Shown piece by piece: positions 27,334 through 33,925 of a stretch of DNA of 55,168 bases. Positions within the stretch are counted from its first letter, which is position 1. Each line of letters opens with the position of its first letter. Source of the DNA: an uncultured Planctomycetia bacterium (GTDB taxonomy: Bacteria; Planctomycetota; Phycisphaerae; Phycisphaerales; SM1A02); contig CALFOZ010000141.1 of the NCBI GenBank assembly GCA_937919205.1, forward strand, positions 1 to 55,168. Direction: 5' to 3'. The notes beneath the pieces are model-generated. The model saw nothing but the letters and a program-made list of their open reading frames with translations. It ran no database searches and was not told where the DNA came from. Both the position numbers and the translations under genes were made by a program.

Positions 27334-29144
27334 ATTGGCGCTCCCACTGATTGATTTTTATCAACGCTCAATTCAAACGCTTGCACTGGATCGTGAAAAC
27401 CTTTGACTTTCAACGGCGGCAAATCCGCGACAATAAATGTGCTATCTAAATATTGCCGCACACCTTGATCAATATAAAGCGTATTCGCTGGCGCCATGGA
27501 ACACAATCGCGCCGCAAGATTCACGCGCTCGCCAAGCACCGTGTAATTCAAGCGCTTCTTGGAACCCATGCAACCCACAATGATCACGCCAAAGGCCACG
27601 CCAATTCCAATTTCAAATGGATTTTTGGCGTCCTTGTTTAACTGTTGTCGCACTCGCAACATATCCAGGGCGCACGCGGCGGCGCGCGCGGCGTCATCGG
27701 GTTTGCCATTTGGAGCGCCAAAGATGGCCATGACCATGTCGCCCACAAATTTGTCCACCACTCCGCCGTGGCTATAAATCACATCGGTCATGGCGCTCAT
27801 GTGGTCGTTCAACACCGCCACAATTTCGTGCGGCGTAAGGCGATTGGTGAGCGGCGTGAAGCCACGAATATCGGCGAACAACACGGCAATTGGCGCCGCC
27901 GTTCCGCTGACATCAAGCGCGCCAGAAAGCAATTGATCCGTTACCGTGCGATCCGTGACCGCGTCAAGCACGCCGCGATACTTGTCGCGCAACGCAAGGC
28001 CCTCACACATAGTGTTAAAGCGCTCGCCCAATACACCAAGTTCATCGCGCCGAGTCACGGTCACTCGCCCCGTATAGTCGCCGCCGGCAACCTTGCTTGA
28101 TAACAGCGACAGTTGCTTGATTGGTTTGGCTAACCCAATCCCCAGCAAGAACGCCAATACAATGGCGCAGAATGCACCAACAAGCACGGCGACCAGATAT
28201 TTAAAGCCAAGTTGTTGTATTTCTTTCTGCAGAGGCGCCAAACTTGCGGACACCACAAAATACGCTGGCGGAACTTGCTCGTTCAAAACATACGTATGGG
28301 TTAACCAATCCGTGTTCTCTATAGATATTTCTAATTCCATTTGTGACGCTTGTTCAACACCTCTGTCGTCAGCGGGCTGTCCCTGCTTTAGCGAATTCGC
28401 GTCACTTGTTGCATGCGTCTCGCCGATGCGATTGGCATTTGCAACAGCAATGGCGGCAACCAATTTGGCGGCGACCTTGTTCGACTCCAAAATTTGCCCG
28501 CCATACAACTGCGCTCCCAGCAACAACCCATTTTTCATTTCTCCGCCATCCGCCATACGCATTGGCTTGGTTGCGGCGTTTTCAAAAATCAAGGCAAGTG
28601 TTCCTAAAAAACCTTCGCCGTCCACATCGTCAATGGGCGTGCAGATCATTTCATAGGCTTTCTCCTCAAAGGCGATATACACAATGCGTTGGGTTGGAGC
28701 GCCAGGTTGCAACTTCAACTGCTTCACGGCCACAATCACCGCGTCGTCAAGTTTGGGCAACCCAGTTCCTGGTGCAATCACTTCATTGCTGGCGTTAAGA
28801 AATAAATATGAATTCGCCTGTCGCTTACCAACCGCGGTTTCGCCTTGCGCCGCGAAGAATTCTCGAAGCTCGTCGTCTGCAACGCCATACAGTAAGCCGC
28901 GATCACTTTGTTGCAGTGCCGCAAAAATTCTTGTGGATCGCGCAAGTCTTGCGCACCTGGCTTGAATCAGTCCAAGTTCTGCTTCACGAATTCTAATCAC
29001 GCCTTGAAAAGTGGAACGAAATAAATCATTCATTTTCTGTATATACAAATCCCGCGCCGAAACAATGCTATGCACAGAAACAATCGATGTTGAAATCAAC
29101 ATGATGGTCAACATGGCCAAGACAATGCGCGTGGAAAATTTCAC
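27330..29144 (-). CDS. Membrane class III nucleotide cyclase with HAMP domain
   Basis: 604 residues. Transmembrane helix about 7-27, a large periplasmic sensor of about 280 residues (PAS/Cache-like), a second helix about 315-339, HAMP about 340-392 and the cyclase domain about 415-570. Metal-binding Asp425 (FADIRGFT) and Asp469 (VGDMVMAIFG) are present. Lys465 and Thr535 are at the purine-selecting positions typical of adenylyl cyclases, and transition-state residues Asn542 and Arg546 are intact. An active cAMP-forming enzyme is expected. It is preceded by the cupredoxin gene with a 191-bp gap and overlaps the porin gene by 4 bp. The sensor faces the same compartment as the cupredoxin and lipoprotein, suggesting the enzyme senses a state of the periplasm. 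Confidence 0.9.
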   Translation of the reverse strand: MKFSTRIVLAMLTIMLISTSIVSVHSIVSARDLYIQKMNDLFRSTFQGVIRIREAELGLIQARCARLARSTRIFAALQQSDRGLLYGVADDELREFFAAQGETAVGKRQANSYLFLNASNEVIAPGTGLPKLDDAVIVAVKQLKLQPGAPTQRIVYIAFEEKAYEMICTPIDDVDGEGFLGTLALIFENAATKPMRMADGGEMKNGLLLGAQLYGGQILESNKVAAKLVAAIAVANANRIGETHATSDANSLKQGQPADDRGVEQASQMELEISIENTDWLTHTYVLNEQVPPAYFVVSASLAPLQKEIQQLGFKYLVAVLVGAFCAIVLAFLLGIGLAKPIKQLSLLSSKVAGGDYTGRVTVTRRDELGVLGERFNTMCEGLALRDKYRGVLDAVTDRTVTDQLLSGALDVSGTAAPIAVLFADIRGFTPLTNRLTPHEIVAVLNDHMSAMTDVIYSHGGVVDKFVGDMVMAIFGAPNGKPDDAARAAACALDMLRVRQQLNKDAKNPFEIGIGVAFGVIIVGCMGSKKRLNYTVLGERVNLAARLCSMAPANTLYIDQGVRQYLDSTFIVADLPPLKVKGFHDPVQAFELSVDKNQSVGAPI

Positions 29145-29335
29145 GCGTTTTCACCTGGTAGTGTTGGTCGCAATCGAATTAACATTCTTTCATTCCTTGC
29201 AAACACAATTGGGCGCACGACACGCCGCTACACTGAAAATTAATTTTTGCAACACGGTTTCGCGTGTTGCCATGTGGTTTATAAAAGCGCTGATGCTTGT
29301 GACTTTTGTTGGTTGTTGCTTGGACACGCGAATAT

Positions 29336-30298
29336 TTATTTTGGTTTCGCGCCTCCTGGCGCTTGATTGGACCAATCCACTTTTGCGGTGGCCCCTTCCT
29401 TTAAGTCGACCGTCATTTCAAAAGATTCCTTGGGGCCAAGCCACACGTGGAATGTGTGCGATCCCGAGGGCAATTTTGGCAATGTGAAATTGCCTTTGGC
29501 GTCGGTCAATACAAAGTACGGCGTATCAACCACCACAATTTGCGCGCGCATGTGCTCGTGAATTTCACAAAACAAACTCACCGTGCCTGGCTTGTCAAAC
29601 ACCACGGCGTCAGGCTCCTCGCCTGCGCGGTAGCGCCCCAAATCAAATTTGCGCGCCGCGGAATAACTAAATACCGAGTGGTACATGGGGTCCTTGTTTG
29701 GAAACGAAACAGGCGTTCCTATTTGCACCGCCATCACACAGGGACGAAATTGAAATCCGCGCTGATCCATGGCTGGCGCTTTCGCTATTGGCACGGACTT
29801 GGAATCAAGCGGCGGGAAAGAACCCACCATCCACACCACGCTTGTTGGCGGATCTGGTGGGTCGACAACCGTTGTAGTGCGCGCGCCGTATTTTTCTTTG
29901 GTACTGGGCGCAACTTTCAGAGGTCGCACGGGTACAACGCCTTCAAGAGTGGCCGTGCCCGCGGGCTTTACAGCACTGACCGCGGGCGCAGTTGGCGTGC
30001 TTGTTGTTGCTGACGTTGCAGTTGCTGGCGCCGCAGTTGTTGTTGCTGACGTTGCAGTTGCTGGCGCCGCCGTTGTTGTTGCTGAAGTTGAAGTTACTGG
30101 CGCCGTCTGCGCCGCGGATTTTTGCTCTGGAGATTGTTGATTTATTTCTTGCGATTGCCGCCGTCCTTCGACACTTGCAATTGCGCCGTTGAACAAGGTA
30201 TTTGAGGCATTCGGGCCATCCGCCACAACATTTTTTGCGGCAAATAGAAACGCCGCAATAATTCCTAGCCTGCCTATGAATAGACACTTATGAATCAT
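29336..30298 (-). CDS. Exported cupredoxin-like protein with Ala/Thr repeat linker
   Basis: 320 residues. Signal peptide at 1-26; an Ala/Thr/Ser-rich linker at about 60-110 includes a 12-residue repeat (APATATSATTTA). The cupredoxin domain at about 115-258 keeps a full type-1 copper ligand set: His207 in MYHSV, then Cys244, His247 and Met250 in CEIHEHM. A short carboxypeptidase-regulatory-like beta domain follows (VLTDAKGNFTLPKLPSGSHTF). Proteins of this two-part plan are often labelled methylamine-utilisation or plastocyanin-like, but substrates are mostly unknown. It is first in a same-strand set with cyclase, porin and lipoprotein; dyads upstream at 30312-30353 and 30390-30408 may control the operon. 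Confidence 0.85.
   Translation of the reverse strand: MIHKCLFIGRLGIIAAFLFAAKNVVADGPNASNTLFNGAIASVEGRRQSQEINQQSPEQKSAAQTAPVTSTSATTTAAPATATSATTTAAPATATSATTSTPTAPAVSAVKPAGTATLEGVVPVRPLKVAPSTKEKYGARTTTVVDPPDPPTSVVWMVGSFPPLDSKSVPIAKAPAMDQRGFQFRPCVMAVQIGTPVSFPNKDPMYHSVFSYSAARKFDLGRYRAGEEPDAVVFDKPGTVSLFCEIHEHMRAQIVVVDTPYFVLTDAKGNFTLPKLPSGSHTFHVWLGPKESFEMTVDLKEGATAKVDWSNQAPGGAKPK
30001..30108. repeat. Three 36-bp in-frame tandem repeats inside the cupredoxin gene
   Basis: Units at 30001-30036, 30037-30072 and 30073-30108; the first two are almost identical, the third is diverged. Each encodes 12 residues of the Ala/Thr linker (residues about 64-99), so copy-number change would alter only linker length without shifting the frame. 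Confidence 0.85.
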
Positions 30299-30311
30299 TG
30301 TGCAGAAAGCC

Positions 30312-30353
30312 TACACAATTTTTACCCAAATAACTTGGGTTTTACACTTGTGT
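30312..30353. promoter_or_regulatory. Nested imperfect inverted repeat upstream of the cupredoxin operon
   Basis: Inner arms ACCCAA (30324-30329) and TTGGGT (30335-30340) around 5 nt, with outer arms ACACAA and TTGTGT at about 30313 and 30348. It starts only about 15 bp before the cupredoxin ATG at 30298, so it would lie in the 5' leader or core promoter. Operator or leader hairpin; undecided. Confidence 0.4.
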
Positions 30354-30389
30354 GCTTGCATTTTGTTTTTTGAATTAGATAGTCAATGT

Positions 30390-30408
30390 GTTGAGTGAGT
30401 CACTCAAC
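30390..30408. promoter_or_regulatory. 19-bp dyad GTTGAGTGA-G-TCACTCAAC, candidate operator
   Basis: Two perfect 9-bp arms flank a single G. The dyad lies about 92-110 bp upstream of the cupredoxin ATG, where a transcription factor could act on the cupredoxin-cyclase-porin-lipoprotein operon. Symmetry and position support an operator; the factor is unknown. Confidence 0.55.
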
Positions 30409-30454
30409 CTTGGCTTGGCGATGCAAAGTATTTCAACGCATCCAACCGAGCCTG

Positions 30455-30485
30455 AAGGATCCAGCTCGAGGTGAGCTGGATCCTT
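30455..30485 (-). terminator. Strong hairpin at the 3' end of the 30492-31235 gene
   Basis: Perfect 13-bp arms AAGGATCCAGCTC (30455-30467) and GAGCTGGATCCTT (30473-30485) with a 5-nt loop, starting 7 bp past the stop codon. No T-run follows on the minus strand; the T-rich bases lie on the plus side. It may be a Rho-assisted end or a 3' stabilising hairpin rather than a classic intrinsic terminator. Confidence 0.6.
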
Positions 30486-30491
30486 TCATTT

Positions 30492-31235
30492 TTATTCTGC
30501 CTCTTTCATTTCGCCACCTTCTGGTTTGGGCAAGAAGCGATCACGATCCACTTTCTTGCCGCTTTCAGTTGCATTTCCTTCATCGTGCGTCCGTGCCGCG
30601 CCACCAAGCAAGTCAATGAATTCGCTCACGCCTTCGGTTGGTGGCAAATCACGTACGGGCTCCGTCAAGATTTCGTGAAACAGTCTGGAATATAATTCAC
30701 GATCGCTCAAACCGTCCGTATGCAAAAGGAACACGCCCAAGTCACCAAGCGACTCCACCACCTCCCACAATTTCTCATGCAACTCGCGCTCATCAAGATC
30801 ATCAGGCGCGGGTACCGCCAACCCCAGATCCATAAGTTGCTTCAAGTTGCTAGTCATGGGCGCCATTTCCAGGTCGTACACCAGCATCCAGTAAAATCGA
30901 TCCACGCAATCGCCGCGCTCCGTTGCGTCGACCACCAATTGATCAATCGCCTTCTCGCGCAACTTTGAAACATCCAAGCGCAACCCACGCTTGCGCGGCC
31001 GCGTTGGCGGCGCCACTTCACCAGCATCTTGCGCGCCATCTTCGCCAGCATTCATTTGATGCGCCAATGCGCCTGGTTGGTTCACTTGGTCATGCGCCTG
31101 AACCTCACCCACCTTGCCAAATTTGCCGCGCCCCCCCGCGCTTTGTGCGCGCGCGCGCTTCTGCTGCTCTGTGCCATTTGCGCCCTCTTGCATTGCTGCC
31201 TCCGTGCCCCCATGTAAAGATTTAATCGCGACCAT
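30492..31235 (-). CDS. Cytoplasmic protein of unknown function
   Basis: 247 residues beginning MVAIKSLHGG; the ATG at 31235 is fixed by a near-perfect AAAGGAGG sequence just upstream. Residues 1-85 are polar, Gln/Gly/Ala-rich and probably disordered. Residues about 90-200 form a compact acidic helical domain, with landmarks DVSKLREKAIDQLV, DRFYWMLVYDLEMAP and LHEKLWEVVESLGDLGVFL. The C-terminus is again polar. No family was recognised. The strong ribosome-binding site suggests good expression. It is divergent from the second PAPGA-tail protein across a 402-bp gap. Confidence 0.7.
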   Translation of the reverse strand: MVAIKSLHGGTEAAMQEGANGTEQQKRARAQSAGGRGKFGKVGEVQAHDQVNQPGALAHQMNAGEDGAQDAGEVAPPTRPRKRGLRLDVSKLREKAIDQLVVDATERGDCVDRFYWMLVYDLEMAPMTSNLKQLMDLGLAVPAPDDLDERELHEKLWEVVESLGDLGVFLLHTDGLSDRELYSRLFHEILTEPVRDLPPTEGVSEFIDLLGGAARTHDEGNATESGKKVDRDRFLPKPEGGEMKEAE

Positions 31236-31637
31236 TTTTTGGCCTCCTTTCAAAGAAGTCGCACCATAAATGGATTCACAACGATAAAAAAATTTGCTCC
31301 CTTTTTTCCGCAACTAATTTTTGCGCGTGCGAAAGCGTGCGCGACTGCACTTTATGACCCGCCACCTCTGGTTTCATTGAAATATGCTTGAATGCAAGAC
31401 CGTTAGCGGATACTAAACTATGTCCAAGACAGAGTTTGGCGCACGCGTCGTACTAGAAGTCCTATAACAATATTTCCCGCGACTGCCTCGCCGCTGAATA
31501 TAAAAATTAAAAATGTACTATTTTCGGACAATTTATTTGCCTCACCACATTCTTAAGGCAAGTTACTAGTGAATCGTTCACTTTCACTACGCTTCAATTT
31601 CATTTCCTTTTTCACTCACTAAATTAAGGATTACACA
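31236..31637. other. 402-bp divergent intergenic region
   Basis: No gene is credible here. It must hold the promoters of the unknown gene (minus strand) and of the PAPGA-tail gene (plus strand). The only structure I see is the dyad AGTGAA-TCG-TTCACT at 31568-31582, about 56 bp before the ATG at 31638. The stretch after 31480 is richer in A and T than its surroundings. Confidence 0.5.
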
Positions 31638-32387
31638 ATGATCAAATCAAGTCTATTTGCCTTTGGATTAGCTTCAATCGTGGCTTCAGTTGCCTCGGCT
31701 GACATGATTGCCCAATGGGACTTTCAAACAACCACAAATGGCGGAACTGCTATTGCAGCCTCGCCATCGACACCAAAATTGTTTGTGGCCAACTTTGGAA
31801 CTGGATCTTTGTATCTGAACGGAACCAATGGTTCTAGCGATTTCTATGCGCCACCCACTGGTTCAACCAACACTGAAATCAACGCATTCGGTGGAACAAC
31901 CCTGAATGCGACAGGCAGCATGTCAACCGTAACATCTGGTCCAGCGGCCCTTGCGATCGTGGGTGGCGCAGCGAGTGATCCAGCAGGAACTTTCGGAGCC
32001 AACGGAAAGTCCATGGTATTTGCCTTCAGCATGAGCGGATATTCAAATTTGGCTGTTTCCTACGCTGTGCAACGAACTTCGACAGGTTTCTCAACCCAAC
32101 AATGGGATTACAGCAGCGACGGAACAAATTGGAGCTCAGCGGCGACTATCACAGGAATCCAAGCCAGCTTTTTTAATAATGGAACCAATGTTGTCACAAG
32201 CCTTGGAGTTGCTTCTGGTTTAGACAATGCAGCTACTGCCTACATGCGCGTCACCTTTACAGGTGCTACCTCCTCAACGGGTAATAATCGCGTGGACAAC
32301 TTCCAATTCAATGCCACTGCGCTTCCAGCCCCAGGCGCCATCGCCTTGATCGGCTTGGCTGGCTTGATCGCGCGTCGTCGACGCTAA
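31638..32387 (+). CDS. Secreted protein with PEP-CTERM-like (PAPGA...RRRR) sorting tail
   Basis: 249 residues. Signal peptide MIKSSLFAFGLASIVASVASA; mature part begins DMIAQWDFQTTTNGG, followed by a Ser/Thr/Gly/Asn-rich beta region resembling the jelly-roll domains often found ahead of such tails. The C-terminus LPAPGAIALIGLAGLIARRRR repeats the plan of the protein at 2185: Pro motif, hydrophobic helix, Arg block. AAGGA lies upstream of the ATG and a strong terminator follows at 32431. The two proteins share the tail but little else, suggesting a common sorting route for different cargo. No exosortase or rhombosortase candidate is in the window. Confidence 0.8.
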   Translation: MIKSSLFAFGLASIVASVASADMIAQWDFQTTTNGGTAIAASPSTPKLFVANFGTGSLYLNGTNGSSDFYAPPTGSTNTEINAFGGTTLNATGSMSTVTSGPAALAIVGGAASDPAGTFGANGKSMVFAFSMSGYSNLAVSYAVQRTSTGFSTQQWDYSSDGTNWSSAATITGIQASFFNNGTNVVTSLGVASGLDNAATAYMRVTFTGATSSTGNNRVDNFQFNATALPAPGAIALIGLAGLIARRRR

Positions 32388-32430
32388 AAACAATAGTTTG
32401 ACAATATTCGCTTACTGATATGACCTAATG

Positions 32431-32466
32431 ACAACGCCGCCTTCAACAGGCGGCGTTGTTGTTTTT
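32431..32466 (+). terminator. Rho-independent terminator
   Basis: ACAACGCCGCC (32431-32441) pairs perfectly with GGCGGCGTTGT (32449-32459) around a 7-nt loop, followed by TGTTTTTA. It ends the second PAPGA-tail gene. Confidence 0.93.
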
Positions 32467-32495
32467 ACGCCACGGTATCGGCTACCTTCTTTGGC

Positions 32496-32747
32496 ATGTC
32501 CATAACCGCGATTGCTTTCACCTTTGTCAGCATGGGCGCCTTTGCGTTTTTAATGTGGACAATTGTGCAAAAGCAGGAAAAGAACGATCCAAAGTTTGAG
32601 GAGAAATTGGCCGCCGATGACCGCCGCGCCAAGGCGAATAGGCAGGCGGCTGGGATGGAATCCGCGCAAACAATTGGGCAAGTAGGGAAAGCGTCTAAGC
32701 AAGTGCAGGATCAATCGACGCAAGAACCGCCAAAACACGCGCCGTAA
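32496..32747 (+). CDS. Small single-pass membrane protein, unknown
   Basis: 83 residues. One N-terminal membrane helix (about 4-23, ITAIAFTFVSMGAFAFLMW) is followed by a charged, Lys/Ala/Gln-rich cytoplasmic tail likely to be helical and partly disordered. No family was recognised. It lies alone between the terminator at 32431 and the convergent amidase gene. The lack of a strong ribosome-binding site and its short length lower confidence, but the helix plus charged tail is a protein-like pattern. Confidence 0.55.
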   Translation: MSITAIAFTFVSMGAFAFLMWTIVQKQEKNDPKFEEKLAADDRRAKANRQAAGMESAQTIGQVGKASKQVQDQSTQEPPKHAP

Positions 32748-32781
32748 CGTTTGCGACCAGTTTAAAGCGCTCTTAAGGGGC

Positions 32782-33582
32782 TTACGCCAGGGTCGCCGCG
32801 TTGCCATCACGCAAAGTAAGGCGCTTCATGCGCATTTGACGCATTTCCGCCTGCAAACTGCGACCGGGACACGCGGTGTGCGCTGGCGCCCATTCCTGAT
32901 GCGTCTTCACGCGCGAAACGGACACGCCGTACTTGTTCATCAAGACATTCAGCAGTTTTTCAAGCGCCGCAACTTGCTCGTCGCTTGGGCTTTGCTCGTC
33001 AAAATTGCCAAGACAGCAAATGCCTAAATTATTTTCGTTGCACTCTTTCACGTGAGCGCCTTGGTACTTAATGTCGCGGGCTTCCCACACGCGCCCGCCA
33101 CGATCAACCACATAGTGGTAGCCAATATCGCCCCAACCCTTGCCGCGGTGACCCGTGCGAATTAGCTCCACACGAGCCGCGCTTGAGCGCTCATCCTTGG
33201 CAAGAAACGGGCTCATTCCGTCGTGATGCACGGTGATGTATTTCACCGGAAGCATGGGATTAAGACGCGGAACCGATGGGGAACCAGAACTTGGGCACCA
33301 ACTATCGCGGTCAACAACAAAGGCCAGATCTTTGGATTTAGGCGTTTTCACTGCGGCAATTGCTGGCTTTGGCTGGTTGGTTGTTGGCGGGGCATCTTTC
33401 AGCTCGGGCCACACGGGATCGGGCATGCGCGCGGACTTGGTGTTGGACACGCAACCCGCGGCGAACAGCAAGGTAAGTGAAAGAAAGCCGCGGCGATTTT
33501 TGATCGCTGATTCAGGCGCGCACTTAGGCTGGTTTTGGCCAGAGGTATTTGCGGACGTGGAAGTGTTGGCGTGGTCGCTCAT
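32782..33582 (-). CDS. N-acetylmuramoyl-L-alanine amidase (Amidase_2/PGRP fold), lipoprotein
   Basis: 266 residues. It has an unusually long N-region before KNRRGFLSLTLLFAAGC, which combines a twin-arginine-like RR with a lipobox ending in Cys; a Tat-exported lipoprotein is possible. The amidase domain (about 115-255) shows YITVHHDGM (first Zn His), GYHYVVDRGGRVWEARD, NNLGICCLGNFD and HQEWAPAHTACPG with the second Zn His and the Cys ligand. It should cut the bond between MurNAc and the peptide stem in the periplasm. The ATG at 33582 is used; the open frame up to 33702 is not protein-like. Divergent from gyrB. Confidence 0.88.
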   Translation of the reverse strand: MSDHANTSTSANTSGQNQPKCAPESAIKNRRGFLSLTLLFAAGCVSNTKSARMPDPVWPELKDAPPTTNQPKPAIAAVKTPKSKDLAFVVDRDSWCPSSGSPSVPRLNPMLPVKYITVHHDGMSPFLAKDERSSAARVELIRTGHRGKGWGDIGYHYVVDRGGRVWEARDIKYQGAHVKECNENNLGICCLGNFDEQSPSDEQVAALEKLLNVLMNKYGVSVSRVKTHQEWAPAHTACPGRSLQAEMRQMRMKRLTLRDGNAATLA

Positions 33583-33925
33583 AAAGAAATGCTTGCTTTC
33601 AATCGGTTGAAAGTAAACAAAGGCAATAGACTTTACGCCACAAAGTTGCGTTGGTGAAATCCAAGTGCAAACTTTCCGTAAATTGATGCCGAAAAAGACC
33701 ATGTATATGGGACGATTTGTTTGACTATTTTTTCAAGTTTTTGGCGAGAAAATTTCAATAAATTTCGACGCATTTGCGCAAGAAAAACCGCCGATTTTCT
33801 TACCTTGAAGTGGCGTTTAGCGTAGAATAAACCATCACAAAAAAGACGGCGTTGCGGGTGAAATTTTTCCTCCGACACGTGTCGCGCTTGATGTGCAAAT
33901 GAAAGCCTTTTTCATCGTGCCAAGT
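33583..33925. other. 343-bp divergent region between amidase and gyrB
   Basis: No gene seen. It contains A/T-rich tracts at 33720-33780 and the perfect 12-bp palindrome CGACACGTGTCG at 33873-33884, 41 bp before the gyrB ATG. In-frame GTG and ATG codons at 33893 and 33899 could lengthen GyrB by up to 11 residues. Confidence 0.5.

Noticed and set aside
29011-29487. Forward frame covering the cyclase-cupredoxin gap
   Set aside because: It runs antisense across the ends of two well-supported genes and has no recognisable features beyond a chance hydrophobic stretch.
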